Below, piece by piece: positions 26,152 to 34,979 of a stretch of 64,000 nucleotides of DNA. Numbering within the stretch: the first letter of the stretch is position 1; every line of letters begins with the position of its first letter. Made by a program: the position numbers and the translations under genes. The stretch is from Mesorhizobium sp. (lineage in GTDB: Bacteria; Pseudomonadota; Alphaproteobacteria; Rhizobiales; Rhizobiaceae): assembly GCF_016793485.1 (NCBI RefSeq), contig NZ_JAEULZ010000016.1:62001-126000 (forward strand). The letters run 5' to 3'. Under the pieces are notes generated by a model. That model did no database searches, had not been told where the DNA came from, and saw only the letters and a program-made list of their open reading frames with translations.

Positions 26152-27659
26152 AGCCTCCCTCGCCTCTCCTGTCTGTCGAGCGCGTGTCGCTGAGCTACGG
26201 TCGGTTCAAGGCCGTACGCGAGGCGAGCTTCTCGCTCGGCGCAGGCGAGGTGCTGGGTCTTTGCGGACATAACGGTGCAGGCAAGAGCAGTATTGTTCGC
26301 ATGCTTTCGGGCCTTTTAAGGCCGGACTCCGGCCAGATCGTGCTTGACGGCGCGCCCTGCGCGTTTCGCAGCGTAAGCGACGCACAACGGCAGGGCGTAG
26401 CACTGGTCGATCAGGAGTTGAGCGTCATACCGGCCCTGACGGTGGCCGAGAACCTTGCGCTCGGCGAACCCGGACTGGGCTTGCGAGGAACGCTGCCGCG
26501 CGAAGAAGCGCGGCGGCGTCTGGACGCGGTTGGTCTCGATCATCTCGACCCCTCGAGACCACTCGAAGACCTTTCTATCGGCGAGCGCCAGTTGGTCGAA
26601 ATCGCCCGCGCCATCGGCCGCGACGCGCGGCTGTTCATTCTGGACGAACCTACGGCGACGTTGAACACGGCCGACATCGAGCATGTCTTCAAGGCGGTCC
26701 GCAGAATCGCGGCTGCAGGCTGCGGTGTGATCTACGTTTCGCATCGATTGGACGAAGTGCTTGCCCTCTGTCAGCAGATCGTGGTCATGCGCGACGGCGC
26801 CGTCATCGCCGAGCAGAGGGCGGAGGACCTAAACGCGGCGAAGCTGGTCGAGCTCATGATCGGACACGCGCCCAAGCCTGTCACGAAAACCGCACGCACG
26901 GCCGACGACGGCAGCCGCATTCTGGAAGTAAGCGGCCTTTCCACCGAGCCCACGGTAGACGATTTCAATCTCGCGGTGCGGCCGGGAACCGTCACTGCTA
27001 TCGCCGGCCAGGTCGGCTCAGGCGGCAGCGATGTGTTGCGCGCTCTGGCGGGGCTGGCTCCAACGGCCCAAGGGGATGTCATGGTGCAGGGGCGGCGTGT
27101 TCCGCTCGGTGCACCGCGACGGTCAATTTCCGCGGGCATCGGCTTCCTGTCCGCCGACCGAAAGGGCGAAGGCCTTTTCCTGTCCCGCTCGATCTCGGAA
27201 AACCTTCTGGCAACGCGGCTTCGCGCCCTATCTCCGCATGCGGTTCTGCAGGGTTCCCGCATGCGGGCGACTGCCCGAAAAATCGCGTCGCGGATCGGGA
27301 TCGACCAGAACCGGCTCGGCGAGCCGGTGCGGCGGCTCAGCGGCGGAAATCAGCAGAAGACATTTCTCGGCCGTTGCATGGAGCGTGACGACATCAGCGT
27401 CCTTATGCTGGATGAGCCTACGCGAGGCGTCGACGTTGGCGGGAGGGCGGACATCCACATGCTCCTGAGGGAGCTGGCCTCGCAGGGCGTCGCGGTAATC
27501 TTCGCCTCTTCCGACCTGGAGGAGGTTCTATCGCTCGCCGACGATGTGGTGGTGATGCGTGCGGGCCGCATCGTGTCGAACGTGCCGGTCGCTGAGACCG
27601 ATAATGTGCGATTATTGTCGGACATGACGCACGCGCGGCTTTCAGAGCAGGTTGCCTGA
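26148..27659 (+). CDS. Sugar-type ABC transporter ATP-binding protein (two nucleotide-binding domains)
   Basis: A 503-residue RbsA/MglA-like protein with two fused ATPase domains. The first half has Walker A GHNGAGKSS (about 42-50), a signature replaced by the family form LSIGERQ and Walker B LFILDEPTATLN. The second has a degenerate Walker A (GQVGSGGSD), signature LSGGNQQK and Walker B MLDEPTRGVD. Such asymmetry is normal in this family. The ATG overlaps the binding-protein stop (ATGA). It energises the two permeases that follow. Confidence 0.94.
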   Translation: MKPPSPLLSVERVSLSYGRFKAVREASFSLGAGEVLGLCGHNGAGKSSIVRMLSGLLRPDSGQIVLDGAPCAFRSVSDAQRQGVALVDQELSVIPALTVAENLALGEPGLGLRGTLPREEARRRLDAVGLDHLDPSRPLEDLSIGERQLVEIARAIGRDARLFILDEPTATLNTADIEHVFKAVRRIAAAGCGVIYVSHRLDEVLALCQQIVVMRDGAVIAEQRAEDLNAAKLVELMIGHAPKPVTKTARTADDGSRILEVSGLSTEPTVDDFNLAVRPGTVTAIAGQVGSGGSDVLRALAGLAPTAQGDVMVQGRRVPLGAPRRSISAGIGFLSADRKGEGLFLSRSISENLLATRLRALSPHAVLQGSRMRATARKIASRIGIDQNRLGEPVRRLSGGNQQKTFLGRCMERDDISVLMLDEPTRGVDVGGRADIHMLLRELASQGVAVIFASSDLEEVLSLADDVVVMRAGRIVSNVPVAETDNVRLLSDMTHARLSEQVA

Positions 27660-28597
27660 TGTTCGCGCTGCAGCTCAAACGCGTGCTGCTTCCCGGGTTC
27701 ACCACCGTGACAGCACTCCTGATCCTCTGGTTCGCCGTGACCACGCAGGGCTTTTTCACGCTCGACAATGCAAGGGCTATCCTTGCCTCCATGGTCTTCG
27801 TCGGCATGGTCTCCATAGGGATGACCCTGATCATGGTCTCGGGCGCTTTCGTGTCCATGGCATTGGCCACGACGGCCACGATCTCCGCGATGATCTTCAT
27901 GGCCAGCCTGTCGTTCGGCTTGCCGGTCGCCATCGCCCTCACTGTTCTCGTGGGAGCACTTACTGGCGCGTTGCAAGGCGTGGCAATCGGCGGCTGGAAC
28001 GCCAATCCGATCATCGTCACCATCGCCGCGGCAGCGGTGCTCGAGGGCGTAGCCGTCGCATTCTCGCACGGCGCCACGATCAACCCCACCGGAACGTCTT
28101 ACACCGTGCTCAACGCGCATCTTTTCGGTCTTCCCGTGGGCCTCTATGCATTGGCAGTGCTGGCGCTTACTGCGGAATCGATCCTTCGCTTCACCCGGCT
28201 CGGCCCCATGATCTATCTCATGGGTGATAACCGCGCGGCCGCACGGGCCGCCGGACTGCCGATAGGCCGTATCGGCACCGCAGTTTTCGCGATAGCCGGG
28301 GCGACGGCCTCGCTTGCCGGCATCTTCATGGCCAGCTTCAACCACTCCGCTTCGCTGCTGCTCAATCGCGGCACGCTCGGCTACGACGCGATTGCCGCGG
28401 TGCTCATCGGCGGGGCGGCGATCGGCGGCGGCCGCGGAAGCGTTCTCAACACCATGATCGGTGTGGCGATCATCGCCATCGTCTCAGACCTCGTGCTGCT
28501 GCGCGGGTTCACCACCGGCGAGCAAATCCTGCTCAAGGGCCTCGTCATGGTTGCCTTTGCCGTCGGCGTCCATCTCAGGCAGGAGCAAAGGGCATGA
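27659..28597 (+). CDS. Sugar-type ABC transporter permease 1 (RbsC type)
   Basis: A 312-residue membrane protein with eight to ten hydrophobic segments. RbsC-family signatures include MVSIGMTLIMVSGAF (about 47-61), the coupling segment MGDNRAAARAAGLP (about 187-200) and GYDAIAAVLIGGAAIGGGRG (about 240-259). It starts in the stop codon of the ATPase gene (TGATG) and overlaps the second permease by four bases. Two different permeases suggest a heterodimeric channel. Confidence 0.92.
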   Translation: MFALQLKRVLLPGFTTVTALLILWFAVTTQGFFTLDNARAILASMVFVGMVSIGMTLIMVSGAFVSMALATTATISAMIFMASLSFGLPVAIALTVLVGALTGALQGVAIGGWNANPIIVTIAAAAVLEGVAVAFSHGATINPTGTSYTVLNAHLFGLPVGLYALAVLALTAESILRFTRLGPMIYLMGDNRAAARAAGLPIGRIGTAVFAIAGATASLAGIFMASFNHSASLLLNRGTLGYDAIAAVLIGGAAIGGGRGSVLNTMIGVAIIAIVSDLVLLRGFTTGEQILLKGLVMVAFAVGVHLRQEQRA

Positions 28598-29646
28598 GGG
28601 ACTTTACTGCTTTGACAGTAGCCGGACGCCATAGACGCCTGCGCAAAGCACTGCCGCTCGGGATACTCGCAGCAATAGCAATGCTGGCGTTGAGTCTGCC
28701 TGTCTGGTCGGATGTCGGCTTCTCGGTCTTCTCATTTTTCAACACGTTCCAGAATGCCGCCACCCTCGGGCTTTTGGCGCTTGCTGTCGGCCTGACCGTG
28801 ATGATCGGCGAGTTCGACCTATCGTCCATCGCCATCTTCACACTCGGCGGCTTGCTTGCAGTGAAATTCGGCGAGGCCTCGCCGATGTCCGGCATCGCCA
28901 TTGCGGTGGCGGCAGGTGCGCTGCTCGGCGCCGTGCAGGGCGGTTTGCTGGTTTTGACGGGCATCAGTTCGGTTCCGCTGACGCTGGGCGGATATATCGT
29001 CATACTCGGCCTTTGCCACATCGTTGCAGGGGAAGGCATTCTGGCCTACGGGAACTATGACATCGGTATCTGGCTGGACGATCCGGTCGCCTTGCTGTTC
29101 TCGAAGCGTAGCCTGCTCATCCTCGCTGTTTTCCTTCTCCTTTGGCTTGCGATGCGTTTCACCAGGCTAGGGTCCACGATCCGCTCGGTCGGTGCGGACC
29201 GACGCGCGGCTCTCGCTTCCGGGGTTTCCGTCAGTCGCACCGTTGCGGGGGTGTTCATCCTTTCGGGGATGCTTTGCGCTCTCGGAGGTGCGTTATTTTC
29301 CTATTCCGCGTCTGTTGCGAAGTACGATCTGGGTCTCGATCCTTTCATTTTCGCTGTGACCGCCGTGCTGCTCGGCGGAATCAACGTTTCAGGCGGGCGT
29401 GGCAACGTTCTCGGCATACTCGCCGGCGTGGTGGCTATGAGCCTGTTGGACACAATCTTCATCCAGCTCGCCATGCCGACATATCTGATCGACCTTGCGC
29501 GCGGCGCACTGTTGCTGATCGTCGTGCTGATAGAGGCGCCGGATCTCGCCCGCAGCTTGACGGCCTGGAAGGCTGGCCGCATCGGCGCCGCACAGGCCAA
29601 GGGCCGCGATCATTCCAAGCCCCTCGCCAACTCGGGCACCGGCTAG
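28594..29646 (+). CDS. Sugar-type ABC transporter permease 2 (RbsC type)
   Basis: A 350-residue permease of the same family. It shows GLLALAVGLTVMIGEFDLS (about 57-75), the coupling loop SVGADRRAALASGVSV (about 197-212) and AVTAVLLGGINVSGGRGN (about 252-269). The C-terminus carries a hydrophilic tail of about 35 residues. The ATG overlaps the first permease stop. The following 192 bases (29647-29838) contain only a weak open frame of 60 codons from ATG 29653 to 29835, without a ribosome-binding site, which I do not call as a gene. Confidence 0.92.
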   Translation: MRDFTALTVAGRHRRLRKALPLGILAAIAMLALSLPVWSDVGFSVFSFFNTFQNAATLGLLALAVGLTVMIGEFDLSSIAIFTLGGLLAVKFGEASPMSGIAIAVAAGALLGAVQGGLLVLTGISSVPLTLGGYIVILGLCHIVAGEGILAYGNYDIGIWLDDPVALLFSKRSLLILAVFLLLWLAMRFTRLGSTIRSVGADRRAALASGVSVSRTVAGVFILSGMLCALGGALFSYSASVAKYDLGLDPFIFAVTAVLLGGINVSGGRGNVLGILAGVVAMSLLDTIFIQLAMPTYLIDLARGALLLIVVLIEAPDLARSLTAWKAGRIGAAQAKGRDHSKPLANSGTG

Positions 29647-29838
29647 ACCTTGATGCGGAACCCCATGACCAACGCAATATCCGTTCGCCGGAACGCGGCT
29701 CTGGATGATGGATTGTCGGACGCCCATCCACCGTTCGAGGCGACTGATCGCAAGGATCTCGCCCGTCACCTGGCGGCGGATGCAGACGACGACTTCCTGC
29801 AGGTCGACGAGCGCCTGCTTCCTCGGGACGAGTGACCG

Positions 29839-30591
29839 ATGCCCCCCCGGAAAGCCCATGTCTCCGATACGAATGATCCTGCGCCACGCGGCGAAGTGGT
29901 GACTGCCCATGCGGCAATCTATGCCGAACTGAAGTCGTCCCTCATGAACGGCGATTTCAAGCCTGGTGAACGGCTCATCGTTCGCGAACTGTCCGAGCGG
30001 TTCGCGACCAGCACGATGCCTGTCCGCGAGGCGCTGCGAAAGCTCGTCAATGACGAGGCGCTTTTCGATCATCCCAATCGTGGCGTCACTGTTCCAGCCG
30101 CAGATGTCGGAGCAATTGCAGACCTTTTTCGTGTCCGCTGTGCAATTGAAGGTCAAGCGGCGGAATGGGCCGCCGCGACGATCAGCAAGGCGGAACTGGA
30201 TGCCGTCTACAGCATCAACGAGGCGATGCAGACATGCGTGCAGACATCCGAGGTTTCCCATTATCTCGCGCTCAACAAGCAGTTCCATTTCACGATCTAC
30301 CGCGCGTCGAAATCGAACGTGCTGCTTCCGATCATCGAGCGCCTTTGGCTGCGAGCTGGTCCGCTGCTCAATATCATGCGCCAGGAGGCGACGATCCAGC
30401 AGGGTCTCGATCACCATACCGACATTCTGGAAGCCATTAGCAAAGGGCAGGGAACGCAGTCCCGCAGGGCGATGGTGGCCGACATCGCCGATGCAAGCGA
30501 CATCCTCCAGCGCGCCGTGCCTTACTGGGAACCGCAGAGTGAGACGAAGCAGCAGGCGGCCGAAGACACCGACCTCAGCGCCGATAAGTAG
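29839..30591 (+). CDS. GntR-family regulator with FCD domain
   Basis: A 250-residue regulator. The winged helix lies at about 22-85, with FKPGERLIVRELSERF and TSTMPVREALRKL typical of the FadR subfamily. The C-terminal all-helical FCD ligand-binding domain (about 95-225) has FRVRCAIEGQAAEWAA and LNKQFHFTIYRAS with the metal-binding pattern. It sits in the transporter/BKACE group on the same strand, and is the natural candidate to bind the twin ATTTGATCAAAT operator upstream of hyuB. The inducer is probably the imported compound or an intermediate. Confidence 0.92.
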   Translation: MPPRKAHVSDTNDPAPRGEVVTAHAAIYAELKSSLMNGDFKPGERLIVRELSERFATSTMPVREALRKLVNDEALFDHPNRGVTVPAADVGAIADLFRVRCAIEGQAAEWAAATISKAELDAVYSINEAMQTCVQTSEVSHYLALNKQFHFTIYRASKSNVLLPIIERLWLRAGPLLNIMRQEATIQQGLDHHTDILEAISKGQGTQSRRAMVADIADASDILQRAVPYWEPQSETKQQAAEDTDLSADK

Positions 30592-30617
30592 ATCATTCGG
30601 AACACGGATTAGAAAAC

Positions 30618-31502
30618 ATGGCCAGACCCATCATTATTACCTGCGCTCTAACCGGTGACAGCAACACGCCTGCCAAGAGCCCCCATGTGCCCGTGACGCC
30701 TGCTGCGATCGCGGCGGATGCGCTCGCGGCCGCCCAAGCTGGCGCGGCCATCGTTCATATCCATGTGCGCGAACCGGATACCGCCAGAGGCAGTCGCAAC
30801 ACCGACTATTACAGGGAAGTCGTCGAGCTTATCGGCACAAGCGGCTCCGACGTGATCGTCAACCTGACGGCAGGAATGGGCGGCAAGCTCATTCTTGATC
30901 CCGTCCACGCACTACCGTTCGACACCACGACGGACCTGGTCGGCGCTGCCGAACGGCTGGTCCATATCGAGGCGTTGAAGCCTGATATCTGCAGTCTGGA
31001 TTGCGGAAGCTTCAACAATGGCCTCGAGAACGAGGTTTACGTCAGCACGTCCGGAATGGTGCGCGAAATGGCTGAACGTATAGCGGCGGCGGGCGTGAAG
31101 CCAGAACTCGAGATTTTCGATTTCGGCCATTTGCGTCTCGCATGCGCATTAGCCGAACAAGGGCTTATCAAAGCGCCTTGCCTCTTCCAGTTTGCGCTCG
31201 GACTGCGCTGGGGCGCACCTTCCGATACCGCGACCATGCTGCACATGCGCAACATGCTCCCCAAGGATGCCGTGTGGGTGGCGTTCGGCGCCGGCTCCGA
31301 GCAGATGCCGGTAGCAGCGCAATCCATCCTGCTTGGTGGTCATGTGCGGGTCGGGCTGGAAGACAATATCTATCGAAGCCGGGGGGTACTCGCGACAAAT
31401 GCGCAACTGGTCGAAGACGCGGTTCGTCTCGTCAGGACGCTGGGAGGCGAACCGGCAAATCCCGCGCAGGCACGGCATATTCTCGGATTGCACCGAGCTT
31501 GA
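30618..31502 (+). CDS. BKACE family beta-keto acid cleavage enzyme (DUF849)
   Basis: A 294-residue TIM-barrel zinc enzyme of the BKACE family. These condense a beta-keto acid with acetyl-CoA to give acetoacetate and a CoA ester; the founder, Kce, acts on 3-keto-5-aminohexanoate in lysine fermentation. Zinc ligands are His47 and His49 (HIHVRE) and Glu248 in RVGLEDN, where Arg244 and Asp249 are also catalytic. The substrate-selecting residue equivalent to Kce Glu14 seems changed (GDSNT instead of GAETT), so the amine-binding specificity may differ. It follows the GntR gene by 26 bases and ends the gene group. Confidence 0.92.
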   Translation: MARPIIITCALTGDSNTPAKSPHVPVTPAAIAADALAAAQAGAAIVHIHVREPDTARGSRNTDYYREVVELIGTSGSDVIVNLTAGMGGKLILDPVHALPFDTTTDLVGAAERLVHIEALKPDICSLDCGSFNNGLENEVYVSTSGMVREMAERIAAAGVKPELEIFDFGHLRLACALAEQGLIKAPCLFQFALGLRWGAPSDTATMLHMRNMLPKDAVWVAFGAGSEQMPVAAQSILLGGHVRVGLEDNIYRSRGVLATNAQLVEDAVRLVRTLGGEPANPAQARHILGLHRA

Positions 31503-31633
31503 AGGAGACATCGCCCGGAACGCGGGCAATTGGCGGCGAAGCCAATACGCTGCACCAAGTAGGGACGGACGTGGGGGTGGAAACCCTTCCGCTCCAGTTC
31601 ACATACCCAATTCAAATCCTGGAACTCGCCGAA

Positions 31634-31709
<76 letters not shown>

Positions 31710-31725
31710 GTTCGGCGGAAGGCGC

Positions 31726-31754
31726 ATTTATCGATTGGCGTCCCCGACTGTCAA
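31726..31754 (-). promoter_or_regulatory. Promoter of tRNA-Ala
   Basis: On the minus strand a consensus TTGACA (31754-31749) is followed after 17 bases by ATAAAT (31731-31726). Transcription would start about 8-10 bases before the mature tRNA 5' end at 31709, a usual arrangement for tRNA genes. Confidence 0.75.
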
Positions 31755-31852
31755 GCTGTCCGCTTGCGGTGCGGTCGCCCCGACAAACCTTGGAAGGCCT
31801 TGTCGCCTCGCCGGCCAATGGCTAAATGTCGGCAGGCTCACAGGAGAATGGC

Positions 31853-32143
31853 ATGCTGGCGCTCATCAGGACGATCGACCTTGCTCTCTATCTGTACTGG
31901 TGGATCATCATCGGCTCGGCGATCTTCTCCTGGCTTTACGCCTTCAATGTCGTCAACCCGCGCAATCAATTCGTCGGCGCGGTCGGAAACATGCTTTTCC
32001 GGCTGACAGAACCAGCCTTGCGGCCGATCCGACGTTTCATGCCTGATCTCGGCGGCATTGACATTTCCCCTATCGTGCTCCTGCTGATCATCTATTTCAT
32101 CCGCGAACTGCTCTGGTCCACGATCGCTCCGCTGGTGATCTAG
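31853..32143 (+). CDS. YggT family membrane protein
   Basis: A 96-residue inner-membrane protein with two hydrophobic segments (about 14-35 and 72-92) separated by the YggT signature [14 protein letters not shown]-like stretch (here [16 protein letters not shown]) and [10 protein letters not shown]. YggT proteins are linked to osmotic-shock tolerance and cell-division or membrane organisation, but the role is unclear. The ATG at 31853 follows AGGAGAATGGC. DUF167 follows 19 bases downstream, the usual pairing in proteobacteria. Confidence 0.92.
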   Translation: MLALIRTIDLALYLYWWIIIGSAIFSWLYAFNVVNPRNQFVGAVGNMLFRLTEPALRPIRRFMPDLGGIDISPIVLLLIIYFIRELLWSTIAPLVI

Positions 32144-32162
32144 GCCGAAGCCGGATTCGCAG

Positions 32163-32498
32163 ATGGTGGTATCCGACTGCTACCGGATACGGCCGGACGG
32201 CATCGACCTGACGGTCCGGCTAACACCGAAATCCTCTGCCGATGCCATAGACGGTCTCGGTGTCCAGGCGGACGGCGCCGTCCATCTTGCCGCCCGCGTC
32301 CGCGCTGTCCCGGACAAGGGCGCAGCGAATGCGGCATTGGAACGGCTCCTGGCCGGCGGACTTGGGCTACCCAGGAGCAGCGTCGCCATCATCGGAGGAT
32401 CGACGTCCCGGCTGAAGACCGTCCGCCTGACCGGCAACCCTGATGATCTGGCCGCCGCACTCGGCGAGGTGGTGGCGCAGGCGGGTAGGCGCGCATAG
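32163..32498 (+). CDS. DUF167 (YggU) family protein
   Basis: A 111-residue small soluble protein of the DUF167/YggU family, recognised by RLTPKSSADAIDGL (about 20-33), VRAVPDKGAANAALERLLA (about 48-66) and the SSVAIIGGSTSRLKTVRL segment (about 74-91). The molecular function is not known. It is co-oriented and nearly contiguous with yggT. Nothing unusual is seen in it. Confidence 0.92.
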   Translation: MVVSDCYRIRPDGIDLTVRLTPKSSADAIDGLGVQADGAVHLAARVRAVPDKGAANAALERLLAGGLGLPRSSVAIIGGSTSRLKTVRLTGNPDDLAAALGEVVAQAGRRA

Positions 32499-32529
32499 AC
32501 TGCGTGAGACTCTTCGAAGGAACACCCAG

Positions 32530-33117
32530 ATGAAAAGTGTCCTGCTCGCTGCGCTCGCAAGTCTGTTGATCGGCCAATCCGCATTCGCCGGCGAGCTATC
32601 GAGCGCCTATACCGACATCGATACAGACAAGAATTGCTCGATCTTTTCCGCCAACGAGGAAGGCGGCGAGTTCGCCAATTTCGTCTGCGAGGGCTGGCGC
32701 GGATATCCGGTACTGATCTTTTCCGGGGACCTGCGCGAATCCCTTTTCTATGGCTTCCCGCCCAAGGATGTTCGGGCGTGGGAAAGCTTCTCGGCCTTCA
32801 ACAGCACGGGTCAAAAGATCGAATGGCGCATCGATACGGAGGGGTCGAAATCGATTCCCTTTGCGACGATCCATCGTTGGTTTGTCAGCGATGATCCTGA
32901 CAAGCCGGAAAACAAGACGGAAGTCCTGGTCGTCTCCAAGGTCGGCCAGGTCGGGCAGCAGGACGGATGCGTCGTCGGGCTCGTGCGCGCCAGCGGCAAT
33001 GCCGGCGCCAACGAGGCGGCACGCAAGCTCGCAGATGAAAAGGCGCGGGCCTTCGCCTGCGGCACCGACAAGTGGACGGTGATCGGCGAAGTGCCCGATT
33101 TCAGCCGTAGCGACTGA
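32530..33117 (+). CDS. Secreted hypothetical protein
   Basis: A 195-residue protein with a clear signal peptide (residues 1-20, cleavage at AFA-GE), probably periplasmic. It contains four cysteines spaced for possible disulfides (about positions 37, 54, 156 and 177). I do not recognise the family; similar proteins occur next to ppa in Rhizobiales. Its TGA is immediately followed by the ppa stop on the other strand, so the two genes converge with no gap. A ribosome-binding site (GAAGGAACACCC) supports the ATG at 32530. Confidence 0.8.
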   Translation: MKSVLLAALASLLIGQSAFAGELSSAYTDIDTDKNCSIFSANEEGGEFANFVCEGWRGYPVLIFSGDLRESLFYGFPPKDVRAWESFSAFNSTGQKIEWRIDTEGSKSIPFATIHRWFVSDDPDKPENKTEVLVVSKVGQVGQQDGCVVGLVRASGNAGANEAARKLADEKARAFACGTDKWTVIGEVPDFSRSD

Positions 33118-33648
33118 TCAGCCCTTCTTTCCGCGCGCGATCGCCTCGACGATCATCTCCTTCGCGCGGTCGGCACCGTACCAGCCGCCGATCTTCACCC
33201 ATTTGCCGGGCTCCAGATCCTTGTAGTGCTCGAAGAAGTGCTGCACCTGCTGGAGCGTAATATCCGGGAGCTGGGTATATTCCGTCACGTTCTCGTAGCG
33301 CAGCGTGAGCTTGGGCGAAGGCACGGCGATCACCTTCTCGTCCTGCCCGGCATTGTCTTCCATCACCAGCACGCCGATCGGCCTGACATTGATCACGCAG
33401 CCCGGCACCAGCGCGCGGGTGTTGCAGACGAGCACATCCACCGGATCGCCATCGCCCGACAGCGTGTGCGGCACGAAGCCGTAGTTTCCGGGGTAACGCA
33501 TGGACGTATGCAGGAAGCGGTCGACGAAAAGCGTGCCGGCGTCCTTGTCCATCTCGTATTTGATCGGCTCGCCGCCGATCGGCACTTCTATGATGACGTT
33601 GACGTCTTCCGGCGGATTCTTGCCGATTGGTACCGCTTCAATGCGCAT
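33118..33648 (-). CDS. ppa: Inorganic pyrophosphatase (family I)
   Basis: Hydrolyses pyrophosphate released by biosynthesis, driving those reactions forward. The 176-residue product has family-I features: YEMDKDAG (31-38), the metal-site signature DGDPVD (66-71) and the [14 protein letters not shown] segment (about 138-151). ATG 33648 gives the normal start [13 protein letters not shown]; a longer frame back to 33705 is not conserved. Cytoplasmic, hexameric in relatives. Confidence 0.96.
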   Translation of the reverse strand: MRIEAVPIGKNPPEDVNVIIEVPIGGEPIKYEMDKDAGTLFVDRFLHTSMRYPGNYGFVPHTLSGDGDPVDVLVCNTRALVPGCVINVRPIGVLVMEDNAGQDEKVIAVPSPKLTLRYENVTEYTQLPDITLQQVQHFFEHYKDLEPGKWVKIGGWYGADRAKEMIVEAIARGKKG

Positions 33649-33750
33649 GCGCGTCCCTCTTTTGATTACCGCATCGATATCGGCGCGACAATCCAAGCGC
33701 AACACGCCGGTTGTCGCGGATGGCCTAACCTAGCGGAAAGCTGGAAACGC

Positions 33751-34257
33751 TCAATCCCAGATGAACGCGATCTTCTTGAGCGCCTTCTGGTCGAAGACTT
33801 CGACTCCTTCGGCGACATCGCGACCACCGGCCCCCTGGTAGAAGGACAGCGCGCCGGAATTGTCCTCCAACGCCCAGACAACCAGGCCGTGAAGCCCGGA
33901 GGCGGCAAGCCGCTTGCGGGCTTCGGCAAACAGCCGGCTGCCGAGCCCGATGCCCTGATATTCAGGCCGAAGATAGAGCTCGTAGATCTCGCCCTGCTGC
34001 GACAGTTCGCGCGCGCGATTCTTGCCGATGGTTGCGTAGCCGGCCAGCTTCCCGCCGATCTCGATGACAAGCACGCTGGCCGCGCGCCTTATCGCATTCG
34101 ACCACCACTCGGCGCCGCGCCGGCCAATCATCCTGGTCAGCGCCCGGTGCGGGATGATGCCGCTATATGCGCCTGTCCATGCATCGTAGTGGACTTCGGC
34201 GATGGCCGCCGCATCGCGCGGTTCGGCCTTCCTGATGTCTATGGTCAGCGTGTTCAT
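33751..34257 (-). CDS. GNAT family N-acetyltransferase
   Basis: A 168-residue acetyltransferase of the GNAT fold. Motif A, with the acetyl-CoA pyrophosphate loop, is LRPEYQGIGLGSRLF (about 97-111), and the C-terminal ALEDNSGALSFYQGAGG (about 129-145) is the usual motif B. The acceptor is unknown. It lies just upstream of ppa on the same strand (102-base gap). An AT-rich sequence before its start (34258-34285) may hold the promoter. Confidence 0.9.
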   Translation of the reverse strand: MNTLTIDIRKAEPRDAAAIAEVHYDAWTGAYSGIIPHRALTRMIGRRGAEWWSNAIRRAASVLVIEIGGKLAGYATIGKNRARELSQQGEIYELYLRPEYQGIGLGSRLFAEARKRLAASGLHGLVVWALEDNSGALSFYQGAGGRDVAEGVEVFDQKALKKIAFIWD

Positions 34258-34340
34258 GATTTATTAACCATAAACACTGCGTGGACTCTCTGGCAAGCGG
34301 CTATTCTCGACCGCCGACAATCGCCAAGCTTGGCGACGTA

Positions 34341-34979
34341 TCAGAGTTCGACGAGGTGGTCGTCGAGTTCGTTGATATCGTCGACGCGTACGGGAAAATG
34401 CTCCGAAAGCAGAGCGCCCACGGCGGCGATTGAAGTCACGAACCCATCGGTCAGCCTGTCGTTGCCGGCGTCTTCGATCAGCCCCGCGACAATCGAATCC
34501 CACATCTCCTGCGGCACCTGCGTCGCGATTCCCGCGTCCGCGATGATCTCGGCGTAGCGCTCGGCCAGCGACACGAAGATCAGCACGCCAGTGCATTCGG
34601 CCGTCATATGGACGTTGCGTCCGAGGAATTGCTTCAGCGCATTGTCATGCGCACGGATGTATTGCCAGCGACGCGGCGCCAGTCGCACGCGAAGGTCTGG
34701 CAGCGCGTAGATCAGCAACAGCGCCAGCGCGATCGCAAGCAATTGCGCCCCGACGAAGACGGGCAGCCGCATGGTCAGCCACCACGCCTCGATCAGGAAC
34801 GCGACACCTAAGCTGATGATCAGGATCGACAGGATGACGACCAGCGCGGAGGAAAAGAAATAGCCGTCGCTGCGCTGCGCCACCACGCAATAGATTTCCC
34901 CCGAGGTCGAAGCTTCCGCCTCCCGGATCGCCTGAGCGACGCGCTGGTGCTCCTGTTCGGTGATAGCGGACCTCTTCAT
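34341..34979 (-). CDS. TPM-domain membrane protein (TPM/YgcG-type, C-terminal partner)
   Basis: A 212-residue protein with a TPM_phosphatase domain. It has two adjacent membrane segments (about 42-62 and 68-90) and a cytoplasmic C-terminal TPM-like region with CTGVLIFVSLAERYAEIIAD (about 130-149). The ATG at 34979 overlaps the TAA of the upstream gene. This is the third gene of the lemA-TPM-TPM operon widespread in Rhizobiales; its role is unproven, with TPM proteins elsewhere linked to photosystem repair or membrane protein quality control. Confidence 0.88.
   Translation of the reverse strand: MKRSAITEQEHQRVAQAIREAEASTSGEIYCVVAQRSDGYFFSSALVVILSILIISLGVAFLIEAWWLTMRLPVFVGAQLLAIALALLLIYALPDLRVRLAPRRWQYIRAHDNALKQFLGRNVHMTAECTGVLIFVSLAERYAEIIADAGIATQVPQEMWDSIVAGLIEDAGNDRLTDGFVTSIAAVGALLSEHFPVRVDDINELDDHLVEL

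Noticed and set aside
29653-29835. A 60-codon frame between the second permease and the GntR gene
   Set aside because: There is no ribosome-binding site or recognised family, and the sequence has no features of a leader peptide. Left as part of the gap.
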